A DNA stretch of 40,353 bases from assembly GCA_903879705.1 (NCBI GenBank), contig CAIRMO010000096.1:1-40353 (forward strand), read 5' to 3'. The notes beneath the pieces were generated by a model. That model made no database searches. It was given only the letters and a program-made list of their open reading frames with translations, and was not told where the DNA came from. Of the stretch, positions 1-8,224 are shown one piece after another (the stretch's first letter is position 1; each line of letters starts with the position of its first letter). This stretch comes from an uncultured Candidatus Competibacteraceae bacterium. GTDB lineage: Bacteria; Pseudomonadota; Gammaproteobacteria; Competibacterales; Competibacteraceae. The position numbers and the translations under genes are program-made.

Positions 1-208
1 ACTCGACGTGGGCGGTGGCGATGGTGATGCCGCGCGCCTTTTCTTCCGGCGCCGAGTCAATCTGGTCGTAAGCCTTGAATTCGCCGCCAAACTTGGCCGC
101 CATCACCTTGGTGATCGCCGCTGTCAGTGTGGTCTTGCCGTGATCGACGTGACCAATCGTTCCCACATTCACATGGGGCTTATTGCGCTCAAATTTTTCT
201 TTGGACAT
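1..208 (-). CDS. tuf: Elongation factor Tu, N-terminal part (cut by window edge)
   Basis: EF-Tu is the GTPase that delivers aminoacyl-tRNA to the ribosome. Only the first 69 codons are present; the rest lies left of the window. The reading begins [20 protein letters not shown] and continues through the P-loop GHVDHGKT and the switch-I stretch with ARGITI, all canonical. A GGGGAG ribosome-binding site sits 7 bases before the ATG at 208. The gene lies 87 bases after a tRNA-Thr(GGU) on the same strand, as in the tRNA-tufB operon of Escherichia coli, so it is probably the tufB copy and co-transcribed with the tRNAs. Confidence 0.97.
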   Translation of the reverse strand, partial: MSKEKFERNKPHVNVGTIGHVDHGKTTLTAAITKVMAAKFGGEFKAYDQIDSAPEEKARGITIATAHVE

Positions 209-295
209 CCTGGAACTCCCCTATAAAGCTCAGGCTAGAGATTCAGACTACACCGCCCATGAGTCGTCAATGCTGGGTCGTCAATGCGTTAGTGA

Positions 296-371
<76 letters not shown>

Positions 372-398
372 AAATTTTCTTATTCGATCATCTTGTTG

Positions 399-472
399 TG
401 GAGCGGGTGATGGGAATCGAACCCACACCATCAGCTTGGAAGGCTGAGGTTCTACCTTTGAACTACACCCGC
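399..472 (-). tRNA. glyT: tRNA-Gly (anticodon UCC)
   Basis: A complete 74-base cloverleaf on the minus strand with acceptor GCGGGTG pairing CACCCGC and an encoded CCA. The anticodon loop CTTCCAA gives UCC, glycine. It lies between tRNA-Tyr and tRNA-Thr(GGU), in the same order as glyT in E. coli, and presumably belongs to the same primary transcript. Confidence 0.97.
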
Positions 473-495
473 CTTGCCTAACCAAAAGTCTGTGA

Positions 496-582
<87 letters not shown>

Positions 583-597
583 AAAATCGAGTCGCGT

Positions 598-626
598 ATT
601 CTGGTAGCGAAAAACGGGGCTGTCAA
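598..626 (-). promoter_or_regulatory. Sigma70 promoter of the tRNA-Tyr/Gly/Thr-tuf operon
   Basis: On the minus strand a perfect -35 box TTGACA (621-626) is followed after exactly 17 bases by CAGAAT (598-603) as -10 box. The bases after it, ACGCGACTC, form a GC-rich discriminator, the kind found at stable-RNA promoters under stringent control. Transcription would begin about 10 bases before tRNA-Tyr. The stringent control is inferred from the discriminator only. Confidence 0.75.
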
Positions 627-636
627 TCGCAATTTT

Positions 637-665
637 TTGGAAAGATCCAGAAAATTGATTATCAT
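637..665 (+). promoter_or_regulatory. Probable sigma70 promoter of tRNA-Thr(UGU)
   Basis: TTGGAA (637-642) and TATCAT (660-665) are spaced by 17 bases, and the tRNA begins 13 bases after the -10 box. This gives the flipped tRNA-Thr its own promoter, nearly back to back with that of the tRNA-Tyr operon. Confidence 0.55.
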
Positions 666-678
666 CGGCACCGGTTTG

Positions 679-754
679 GCTGGCGTAGCTCAGTCGGTAG
701 AGCAACTGCCTTGTAAGCAGTGGGTCGGGGGTTCGATTCCCTTCGCCAGCTCCA
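679..754 (+). tRNA. thrU: tRNA-Thr (anticodon UGU), inverted relative to the tuf block
   Basis: A complete 76-base cloverleaf on the plus strand. The acceptor GCTGGCG pairs CGCCAGC, then U and an encoded CCA. The anticodon loop CTTGTAA gives UGU, threonine. In E. coli the corresponding thrU is the first gene of the tRNA-tufB operon and points the same way as the others; here it is at the expected place but on the opposite strand. Confidence 0.96.
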
Positions 755-903
755 AATAAAACAAAGGCTTAATCGGTGATTTTAGTTTTATTTTTCAGCG
801 CATCAATCACTAGGTTGATACTTGGCGCAAGCCCTGAATCGTTGGCGGTTTGACGCCATGCGATCATCGGACTCCTTCTGAAAAACCGCTCTGCGTTCTA
901 TCC

Positions 904-2331
904 ATGAAACCGCAAATCCCCCATTTTGAATCCGCCCGGGTATTAATTGCTGGCGATGTGATGCTGGATCGCTACTGGTACGGCCCCTGCGCCCGCATTT
1001 CGCCGGAAGCGCCGGTCCCCGTGGTCAAGGTCGAGGAAGTCGAGGAACGGCCCGGCGGCGCGGCCAACGTCGCGGTGAACATCGCCACGCTCGGCGGTCA
1101 GGTCCGGGTGCTGGGCGTTGCCGGGGCCGACGAAGCGGCGACCACCCTCGAAACCAAATTGCACCGGCTGGGCATAGCCTGCGATCTGATTCGGCTGCCC
1201 GGCCAGGCCACCATTACCAAACTGCGGGTGCTGAGTCGCAACCAGCAATTGCTGCGGCTGGATTTTGAGGACGGCTTTCCCGGTCTCGATCCGGTGGCAC
1301 TGCGTGAGCGGTTTGCCGCCGGGCTGGCTGAAACCGATGTGGTGGTGCTGTCCGATTACCGCAAGGGCGCATTACGTCAGGCCGATATTCTGATCCGGCT
1401 GGCCCGCGCTGCTGGCAAGCCGGTGTTGGTGGATCCCAAGGGCCGTGATTTTCGCCGTTATCACGGGGCGACACTGATCACCCCCAATCTGGCTGAATTT
1501 GAGGCCGTGGTTGGAGCCTGCCGCGATGAGGCCGAACTGGTCGGCAAAGCTGAGGCGCTGCGCCGGGATTTGGGGCTGGAGGCGTTGCTGATTACCCGGG
1601 GTGAACGGGGCATGACCCTGTTGCGGAGCGGGATGGAACCATTGCATCTGGCGGCGCGTGCGCGTGAGGTCTACGACGTAACCGGGGCCGGCGATACCGT
1701 AATCGCCACGTTGGCGGCTGGACTGGCTGCCGGGCTGGACTTGCCGGCGGCAACCCTGCTGGCGAATCTGGCGGCCGGAATTGTGGTTGGTAAACTGGGC
1801 GCCGCCAGCGTCACCGCGTCGGAACTGCGGCGGGCGCTGTATGAACACGATGAGCCACCGCGTGGCGTGTTAACCGGCGAGGATTTGCTGCGGGTGGTTG
1901 GCGACGCCAAGGCGCACGGCGAAACCATCGTGATGACCAACGGCTGTTTCGACATTCTGCACGCCGGCCACGTCACCTATCTCGAACAGGCCAAGCGGCT
2001 GGGCAACCGGCTGATCGTGGCGGTCAATGACGACGACTCGGTGCGCAAGATTAAGGGCGCGGATCGGCCCGTCAACTCGTTGTGGCAGCGAATGCGAGTA
2101 CTGGCCGGACTGGCGGCGGTGGACTGGGTGGTCCCGTTCCATGAGGACACCCCGGAAGCGCTGATTCGTGCCGTCCAACCGGATTACCTGGTCAAGGGCG
2201 GTGATAACGATCCAGCCCATGTTCCTGGCAACCGCAGCGTCTGGGACAGCGGCGGTCAGGTGGTGGTGATGGATTACATCGAAGGTTGCTCCACCACCAG
2301 CACCATCGCCCGCATTCTCAAACGGCCGTGA
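904..2331 (+). CDS. hldE: Bifunctional heptose 7-phosphate kinase / heptose 1-phosphate adenylyltransferase
   Basis: HldE makes ADP-heptose for the lipopolysaccharide inner core: its N-terminal ribokinase-type domain phosphorylates heptose 7-phosphate at C1 and its C-terminal domain transfers AMP. The protein has 475 residues, the family's usual length. The kinase part shows GDVMLDRYWYG near residue 17, RPGGAANVA and the ribokinase signature DVTGAGDT. The adenylyltransferase part shows TNGCFDILHAGH, a nucleotidyltransferase HxGH motif, and ends with EGCSTTS. The ATG at 904 is chosen because the protein then starts like E. coli HldE; an in-frame start at 850 would add 18 unconserved residues. 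No clear ribosome-binding site is seen. Its stop overlaps the GTG start of the next gene. Confidence 0.95.
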   Translation: MKPQIPHFESARVLIAGDVMLDRYWYGPCARISPEAPVPVVKVEEVEERPGGAANVAVNIATLGGQVRVLGVAGADEAATTLETKLHRLGIACDLIRLPGQATITKLRVLSRNQQLLRLDFEDGFPGLDPVALRERFAAGLAETDVVVLSDYRKGALRQADILIRLARAAGKPVLVDPKGRDFRRYHGATLITPNLAEFEAVVGACRDEAELVGKAEALRRDLGLEALLITRGERGMTLLRSGMEPLHLAARAREVYDVTGAGDTVIATLAAGLAAGLDLPAATLLANLAAGIVVGKLGAASVTASELRRALYEHDEPPRGVLTGEDLLRVVGDAKAHGETIVMTNGCFDILHAGHVTYLEQAKRLGNRLIVAVNDDDSVRKIKGADRPVNSLWQRMRVLAGLAAVDWVVPFHEDTPEALIRAVQPDYLVKGGDNDPAHVPGNRSVWDSGGQVVVMDYIEGCSTTSTIARILKRP

Positions 2332-3521
2332 ATCCGGCTATTCCCGCCATTAACGTCGATGTCGCCATTATCGGCGGCGGCATCGCCGGGCTATGGTTAC
2401 TGGCCCGGTTACGGGAGCGGGGTTACGGCGTGGTGCTGATTGAAGCCGACCGGCTCGGTTCCGGCCAGACCATCTGCGCCCAGGGCATCATTCACGGCGG
2501 GGCCAAATACAGTCTGCACGGCAGTCTCAGCGACTCGGCCCAAGCCATTGCCGGAATGCCAGCGCGGTGGTGGCACTGCCTGAGCGGCGCGGGCGAGGTC
2601 GATCTGCGCGAAGCACGATTGCTGGCTGATCATCAGTATTTATGGGCTACGAGCGCTCCGAGTTCGCGGCTTACCGCCTTTTTCGCCAGCAAGCTGATGC
2701 AAAGCCGCATGGAAAAAGTCGAAAAAGTCGCCGATGATCTGCCAGCGACGTTGCAACATCCACAGTTTCGCGGCGTGGCCTACCGGCTGGACGAGCCGAT
2801 TGTCGATGTCGCTTCCGTGCTGACGGCGTTCGCCCACAGCTACCAAGACGCCCTACTGTTCAGCCCGGAACCAATAAGTTCCGCTGTGAATGGAACCCTC
2901 ACTCTGCACCATCCCGACCGACTGCCGCTGACCCTTTTACCCGCCTGCATTGTGTTCACCGCCGGAACCGGCAACACGGCATTGCCGTGGGCGGCGCAGC
3001 AACTGCGGCCTTTGCACATGGTGATGGCGCGGGGCGTAAATCTGCCCGGCCCGTTGTATGCCCATTGTCTCGGCGTAAGCGATACGCCGCGAGTGACTGT
3101 CACCAGCCATACCGATGCCGAAGGGCGGTTGATCTGGTATCTGGGCGGCGGACTGGCTGAAACGGGAGTCAAGCGGAATCGTGGTCAACAGATTCAGGTG
3201 GCCCGGCAGGAATTGACCGTGTTGCTGCCGTGGGTGGACTGGACTGCGGTGCAATTCGCTACCTTCACCGTGCAACGGGCCGAAGCCCGGCAACCGGGCG
3301 GCGTTCGTCCTGCCTGTTTCAGCCTGCGGCGCGAGGGCCGCATTATCGCCGCCTGGCCGACCAAGCTGGCCTTGGCACCCCTGCTGGCCGAGCAGCTTGA
3401 GCAACAGGTGCGAACTCTCGCGGTGCAGCCGCAGCCGCTGGCTTCGTGCGAACTGGCCGACTGGCCGCGCCCGGAGATCGCTATTTCACCTTGGGATCGG
3501 GAGGAGTTGGCATGGAGCTGA
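2328..3521 (+). CDS. FAD-dependent oxidoreductase (DAO family)
   Basis: A 397-residue protein whose N-terminus has the dinucleotide-binding motif IIGGGIAGLWLLARL followed by an acidic residue (IEAD), the Rossmann pattern that binds FAD in D-amino-acid-oxidase-like enzymes. The stretch CAQGIIHGGAKYS fits the flavin-contacting region of this family. The substrate cannot be named. The GTG at 2328 overlaps the hldE stop as GTGA, so translation is likely coupled. An in-frame ATG at 2286 would lie well inside hldE and is less likely. The gene overlaps the aldo/keto reductase downstream by 10 bases, so the two redox enzymes are probably made together and may act on the same metabolite, which is an inference. 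Confidence 0.8.
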   Translation: MNPAIPAINVDVAIIGGGIAGLWLLARLRERGYGVVLIEADRLGSGQTICAQGIIHGGAKYSLHGSLSDSAQAIAGMPARWWHCLSGAGEVDLREARLLADHQYLWATSAPSSRLTAFFASKLMQSRMEKVEKVADDLPATLQHPQFRGVAYRLDEPIVDVASVLTAFAHSYQDALLFSPEPISSAVNGTLTLHHPDRLPLTLLPACIVFTAGTGNTALPWAAQQLRPLHMVMARGVNLPGPLYAHCLGVSDTPRVTVTSHTDAEGRLIWYLGGGLAETGVKRNRGQQIQVARQELTVLLPWVDWTAVQFATFTVQRAEARQPGGVRPACFSLRREGRIIAAWPTKLALAPLLAEQLEQQVRTLAVQPQPLASCELADWPRPEIAISPWDREELAWS

Positions 3522-4318
3522 GGCCACTGGGCGCGACCGGTCTCCGGGTCAGTCCGCTGGGACTGGGAACCGTGAAATTTGGCCGCAATCAGGGCCTCAA
3601 GTATCCGCAGCCGTTTACGTTACCGACTGACCGGGAGGCTTTGGCGCTGCTCGACCTGGCTTGGGATTTGGGCGTCAATCTGCTCGATACCGCGCCTGCG
3701 TATGGCGAGAGTGAGGAACGGCTGGGCCGGCTCTTACGGCAATCCCGGCGGGACTGGATCATCGTGACCAAGGTCGGTGAGGAATTCCACGATGGCGATT
3801 CCCGCTTCGACTTTTCCGCGGCTGCGACTCGCGCCAGCGTCGAGCGCAGTTTGCGTCGGCTGGGCATTGAAACGCTGGATGCGGTGCTGGTTCATTCCAG
3901 CGGTGATGATCAGGCGATTCTGGAGCAGGAAGCGGTATTACCAACCTTGCGGGATTTGCAACGCGCCGGACTGATCAGAACGGTCGGCATATCCACTAAA
4001 ACCGTTGCTGGCGGATTACAGGCGGTCGAGTGCTGCGATCTGGTGATGGCGACCTATAACCTGCGGCAACGCGAGGAATTGCCGGTGATCCGTGCGGCCT
4101 ATGCCGCCGGCAAGGGCGTATTGATCAAAAAAGGTCTGCTCAGCGGCCATCTGGATGTGGCCAAGTCCGATCCGGTGCAGGCAGCGTTGCAACTGATTTA
4201 TGCCGAACCGGGGGTCAGCAGCGTGGTCATCGGAACGCTGAATCTGACCCATTTGCAGGCAAATGCGGCGGCGGTGGAATGGGCGGTGGCTAACCCTTTA
4301 CGCATACCACTTGCTTGA
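3512..4318 (+). CDS. Aldo/keto reductase
   Basis: A 268-residue NAD(P)H-dependent oxidoreductase of the aldo/keto reductase superfamily. The start MELRPLGATGLRVSPLGLGT is typical of the family. The catalytic tetrad can be placed: Asp and Tyr in LLDTAPAYGESEERLG, Lys in VTKVGEEF and His in VLVHSSG. The C-terminal region has the cofactor-binding VVIGTLNLTHLQAN. The ATG at 3512 overlaps the preceding oxidoreductase stop. The stop codon lies 29 bases inside the 3' end of the convergent rtcB gene. The substrate is unknown. Confidence 0.88.
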   Translation: MELRPLGATGLRVSPLGLGTVKFGRNQGLKYPQPFTLPTDREALALLDLAWDLGVNLLDTAPAYGESEERLGRLLRQSRRDWIIVTKVGEEFHDGDSRFDFSAAATRASVERSLRRLGIETLDAVLVHSSGDDQAILEQEAVLPTLRDLQRAGLIRTVGISTKTVAGGLQAVECCDLVMATYNLRQREELPVIRAAYAAGKGVLIKKGLLSGHLDVAKSDPVQAALQLIYAEPGVSSVVIGTLNLTHLQANAAAVEWAVANPLRIPLA

Positions 4319-5486
4319 GGGTATGCACGATGTCGGTCAAGTCGCACTGATTGGCCATGACCACATCGATGTCCTTGTAAGCGCCGGGAATCTCGTCCAG
4401 GACGCCATGATCTTTCCGGCAAATGACGCCGGCGGTCTGCTGCGCCAAATCGGCCTCGGTGAACTCTTTCACGGCGGCGGTGCGGCTCATCCGGCGGCCA
4501 GCTCCGTGGGCGCTGGAGCAGAAGCTTTCGGGATTACCCTTGCCACGCACGATGTAGCTGCACGTCCCCATGCTGCCGGGGACAATGCCCCAATCGCCTT
4601 CGCGGGCGCGGATTGCGCCTTTGCGGGTGACCCAGACGTTCGCGCCATAGTGATTCTCCTTGGCGACATAGTTGTGGTGGCAGTTCACGACCTCGGTGGT
4701 CACGATAAAGGGCGGCAGACGCCGGGCCAAGGCGGCCAGCACCAGATCCAGCATCGACTGCCGGTTCTGCATCGCATAGTCCTGCGCCCACTGCACCGCC
4801 TCGACGTAGTCGGCGAAGTGTTCGGTCCCTTCCGGAAAGTATGCCAAGTCGCGGTCGGGCAACTGGATCATCCAGCGCTCCATGTCCTGGCGGGCCAGAT
4901 GGATGAAGTAATCGGCCATGGCGTTGCCAATCCCCCGGCTGCCGGAATGCAGCATCACCCAGACCTGATCGGTTTCATCCAGGCAGACCTCGATGAAATG
5001 GTTGCCGCCGCCCAGGGTGCCCATCTGATTCATCCATTTGGAGAACTTGCCGAACGCCTTCAGTAATTGAGGGTGACGGTCAGTGAGCGCCTTCAGTCCC
5101 GGTTCAAACGGCTGGGCAGCGTTGACCAAGACCCGGTTATCAGGATGCTGGCCCCGGCCAACCGGAACATCGCGGGTGATTTGATCGAAGACCTTTTGCA
5201 AGGCTTTCTCGTCGAGGTCGTTGGCCGTGATGGATAACCGGGCGGCAACCATGCCGCAGCCGATGTCTACGCCCACGGCGGCGGGAATAATGGCTTGGTG
5301 AGTGGCGATCACCGAGCCGATGGTCGCGCCAATACCCAGATGGACATCCGGCATCGCGGCGACATGGTGGTGGATAAAGGGCAGGCTGGCGAGGTTAGCC
5401 AGTTGCGCCTTCGAGCGCTCGTCAACGTCATCGGTCCAGATTTTAACCGGAACCCGCTGGTGAGTGAGGACGGTTTGAACGGGCAT
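4290..5486 (-). CDS. rtcB: RNA-splicing ligase RtcB
   Basis: RtcB joins RNA ends carrying 2',3'-cyclic phosphate or 3'-phosphate to 5'-OH ends, using GTP and Mn2+. The protein has 398 residues, close to E. coli RtcB (408). Visible family motifs are PDVHLGIGATIGSV, the metal-binding cysteine in VGVDIGCGM (Cys77), GGGNHFIE, HSGSRGIGN and SSAHGAGR, whose histidine corresponds to the guanylylated one. The ATG at 5486 has an AGGAGA ribosome-binding site 8 bases upstream. No rtcA or rtcR gene is adjacent, so the E. coli-type rtc operon is not present here. The 3' end overlaps the convergent aldo/keto reductase gene by 29 bases. Confidence 0.94.
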   Translation of the reverse strand: MPVQTVLTHQRVPVKIWTDDVDERSKAQLANLASLPFIHHHVAAMPDVHLGIGATIGSVIATHQAIIPAAVGVDIGCGMVAARLSITANDLDEKALQKVFDQITRDVPVGRGQHPDNRVLVNAAQPFEPGLKALTDRHPQLLKAFGKFSKWMNQMGTLGGGNHFIEVCLDETDQVWVMLHSGSRGIGNAMADYFIHLARQDMERWMIQLPDRDLAYFPEGTEHFADYVEAVQWAQDYAMQNRQSMLDLVLAALARRLPPFIVTTEVVNCHHNYVAKENHYGANVWVTRKGAIRAREGDWGIVPGSMGTCSYIVRGKGNPESFCSSAHGAGRRMSRTAAVKEFTEADLAQQTAGVICRKDHGVLDEIPGAYKDIDVVMANQCDLTDIVHTLKQVVCVKG

Positions 5487-5684
5487 GGGCGATTCTCCTG
5501 ATTCTCAATAAAATGCCTCCTCCAAATTTTCCTGTGATTCGATCCCTAAGTCAAGTGGGAGCGCGATGATCAAACTTTTTATATCAATGGGTTGTAGGAG
5601 AATCGACGGTCTGGCTGACCCCGCAGCCCACCATGAGCACAGGAAAATTTACCTTGGAATGCCGCACCCAACGAGATCAGCAAA

Positions 5685-6128
5685 ATGCTATCAGCGCAAA
5701 AATCGGTCGTATTGTCATTATCAATCGGGTTGACCGCGTTAGCGCTCAACCCCGCAGTGGCTTTCGATCTCGGTCAGGTTACGGTCGGGCCAGCGACCTT
5801 TCAGGTGGAAATGGCGCAGACTGCGGCAGAACGCCAGCAGGGATTGATGTTCCGCCGGGAATTGCCCCCCGACCAGGGGATGCTGTTCATCCAGTCGCCG
5901 GGTTCGGCACTGTTCTGGATGAAGAACACTTACATTGCCTTGGATCTGCTGTACTTCGACGCCGATGGCCGGTTGCTCCAGGTGGTGGCCGCTGCACCGC
6001 CCTGCAAAACGCCGGATTGCCCGATCTATCCCAGTACCGCCGCGACCGTGCGCTACATTCTGGAAATCAACGCCGGCGAAGCGGCCCGGCGCGGCCTTCA
6101 CATCGGCGATCGGCTCCGGCTGAAATAG
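5685..6128 (+). CDS. DUF192 family exported protein
   Basis: A 147-residue protein with a Sec-type signal peptide: Lys6, a hydrophobic run (VVLSLSIGLTALAL) and a likely cleavage after AVA near residue 26. The mature part shows the DUF192 signature: AQTAAERQQGLMFRRELP, GMLFI, FWMKNTYIALDLLYFD and the end LEINAGEAARRGLHIGDRL. The family is small, mostly periplasmic, and of no firmly established function. A weak GAGAT before the ATG is the only ribosome-binding candidate. The 198 bases between rtcB and this gene hold no other gene that I can support. Confidence 0.85.
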   Translation: MLSAQKSVVLSLSIGLTALALNPAVAFDLGQVTVGPATFQVEMAQTAAERQQGLMFRRELPPDQGMLFIQSPGSALFWMKNTYIALDLLYFDADGRLLQVVAAAPPCKTPDCPIYPSTAATVRYILEINAGEAARRGLHIGDRLRLK

Positions 6129-6211
6129 CCGGATAATCCCCCGGTTTCGCTATTCCATAACCGGAAATTGCTTCAAACTGGGGCACTTTCAGCCAACCGA
6201 CAGGCCTCTCC

Positions 6212-8224
6212 ATGAATGGCAAGTTACCTGATTTCATCCATTGTGGCCGGGCGATCTGCGGTGATCTGGTTCAGGCCGAACGGCGTGAATGGTGGGTAAC
6301 CAATGGTCTGGGCGGCTATGCCGCCGGCACCGTGGCGGGATGCCTGACCCGTGGCTATCACGGCCTGTTGATCGCGCCGATGCACGCACCCCGGGATCGT
6401 CGGCTAATTTTCGCCAAGGCCGACCCGATCCTGGTCGATGGCGACCGCGACATCGCCCTGTTCAGCAACCGCTGGGCCGGCGACGTGGTCAGCCCCAACG
6501 GCTATGTTCATCTCGAGTCATTCCGCCTGGAAGGGCGGATGCCGGTCTGGCGGTTTGCCGTTGGCGACATCGTTCTGGAACAGCGCATCTGGCTGGAGCC
6601 GGGCGCTAACACCAGCTATGTCGCCTGGCGGCTGACGGCGCCCGGCAACGCCCGGCCGTTGCAACTCCGGGTTCACCTGCTGGTGAACAACCGTGGACAT
6701 CACGCCCGGACCCGGATGCACGATTTTCAACCGGTGCTGGAAGCGCTCCATCCGACCTTGCGGCTGGTCGAAACCGACGATTTTATTCTGCGGCTGTGGA
6801 CCTGCGGCGGCGTGATCCGGGACGGGGTAAGCTGGTTTGAGAACTTCGATCTGCTGGTCGAGCATGAACGCGGCCTGGCGCACCGAGACCACCATTTTTG
6901 CCTGGGCGAAGCGTTGCTGGAGTTACGGCCCGGTGTCTGGACCGGGGTGGTCGCCAGTCTGGATGAAGCCGCTGATCTCGATCTAAGCGCGGCCATGCAG
7001 CGGTTCCTGAATCGCGATCGGGCGCTGCTGGCCCAGGCCGAGTCCCAGCATCCCGAATGGCGCTTGGCTCCCGACTGGGTGCGACAACTGGTTCTGGCGG
7101 CGGACAGCTTCATCGTGGCCCGACCCTTGCCGGATTGGCCGGATGGCCGGTCCGTGCTGGCCGGATATCCCTGGTTCGGTGACTGGGGCCGCGACACGAT
7201 GATCGCCCTGCCCGGTTTGACCCTGGCCACCGGCCGCCCCGATCTGGCCCGCCGGATCCTGCTGACTTACGCCCGCTTCCTCGATCAGGGCATGTTGCCC
7301 AATCAGCTTCCCGCCGCCGGCGAACCGCCCGGCTATAACACCGTTGACGCTGCGCTCTGGTATGTCGAAGCCTGGCGAGCGGTGCTGGAGGCCGGTGCCG
7401 ACGCCGAAACCCTGGCGGAAGCCTTGCCGATCGTGCAGGAAATCATCGCCTGGCACATCGCTGGAACCCGCTATGGCATTGGCATGGACGCTAGCGACAC
7501 GCTGTTGCGGGCCGGCGAACCGGGAACGCAACTGACCTGGATGGACGCCAAGATCGAGGACTGGGTGGTGACGCCACGGCTGGGCAAGCCGGTGGAAATC
7601 AACGCGCTCTGGTACAACGCGCTGTGCAGCGTGGCCGATATTGCCCGGCGACTGGGTCAATCACCGGCGTTTTACGAGGATTTGGCCGATCAGGTTCGCC
7701 ACGGCTTCCGCCGTTTCATCCGCCCCGATGGCGAGGGGTTGTATGACGTGCTGGACGGGCCTGATGGTCACGATGCTCAGATTCGCCCCAACCAGATTTT
7801 CGCCGTTAGCCTACAACACAGCCCGCTCGATCTCGCAGCCCAGCAGGCCGTGGTGCGCGTCTGCGGGCGGGAGTTGCTGACCTCCTGTGGCTTGCGTTCG
7901 CTGGCACCGTGCTGCGCCGGGTTCCGGCCCTACTACCTCGGCGATGTCCAAGCGCGCGACAGCGGCTACCACCAGGGGCCGGTCTGGGCCTGGCTGCTCG
8001 GCCATTACGCGCTGGCCGACTACCGGGTATCCGGCGATGCGGCAGCGGCGCAAGCCTGGCTGGAGCCAATCCGCGACCACCTGACCGACGCCGGACTGGG
8101 CACCGTCAGCGAGATTTTCGACGGTGCCCCGCCGCACCAGCCCCGTGGCGCTCCCGCCCAGGCCTGGTCGGTGGCGTGCATCCTCGCCGCCTGGCAACGG
8201 CTAGAGCGGCGGAAAAGCCGATGA
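6212..8224 (+). CDS. Glycogen debranching enzyme, amylo-alpha-1,6-glucosidase (GH133)
   Basis: This enzyme hydrolyses alpha-1,6 branch glucose of glycogen. It is not the GlgX (GH13) type but the archaeal/bacterial GDE type. In 670 residues it has an N-terminal GDE_N-like domain (EWWVTNGLGGYAAGTVAG, then TRGYHGLL) and a C-terminal alpha/alpha barrel with GYPWFGDWGRDTMIALPGL, AALWYVEA, TWMDAKIEDWVVTPRLGKP and EINALWYNAL, all hallmark stretches; the acidic residues in them are the likely catalytic ones. The last bases overlap the next gene as ATGA, linking glycogen breakdown to a c-di-GMP synthase by probable translational coupling. No strong ribosome-binding site precedes the ATG. Confidence 0.92.
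   Translation: MNGKLPDFIHCGRAICGDLVQAERREWWVTNGLGGYAAGTVAGCLTRGYHGLLIAPMHAPRDRRLIFAKADPILVDGDRDIALFSNRWAGDVVSPNGYVHLESFRLEGRMPVWRFAVGDIVLEQRIWLEPGANTSYVAWRLTAPGNARPLQLRVHLLVNNRGHHARTRMHDFQPVLEALHPTLRLVETDDFILRLWTCGGVIRDGVSWFENFDLLVEHERGLAHRDHHFCLGEALLELRPGVWTGVVASLDEAADLDLSAAMQRFLNRDRALLAQAESQHPEWRLAPDWVRQLVLAADSFIVARPLPDWPDGRSVLAGYPWFGDWGRDTMIALPGLTLATGRPDLARRILLTYARFLDQGMLPNQLPAAGEPPGYNTVDAALWYVEAWRAVLEAGADAETLAEALPIVQEIIAWHIAGTRYGIGMDASDTLLRAGEPGTQLTWMDAKIEDWVVTPRLGKPVEINALWYNALCSVADIARRLGQSPAFYEDLADQVRHGFRRFIRPDGEGLYDVLDGPDGHDAQIRPNQIFAVSLQHSPLDLAAQQAVVRVCGRELLTSCGLRSLAPCCAGFRPYYLGDVQARDSGYHQGPVWAWLLGHYALADYRVSGDAAAAQAWLEPIRDHLTDAGLGTVSEIFDGAPPHQPRGAPAQAWSVACILAAWQRLERRKSR

Noticed and set aside
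7909-8220. N-terminal extension of the Cache diguanylate cyclase inside the debranching gene
   Set aside because: The extension is arginine- and alanine-rich shadow coding of the debranching enzyme in another frame; ATG 8221 starts a normal TM helix.
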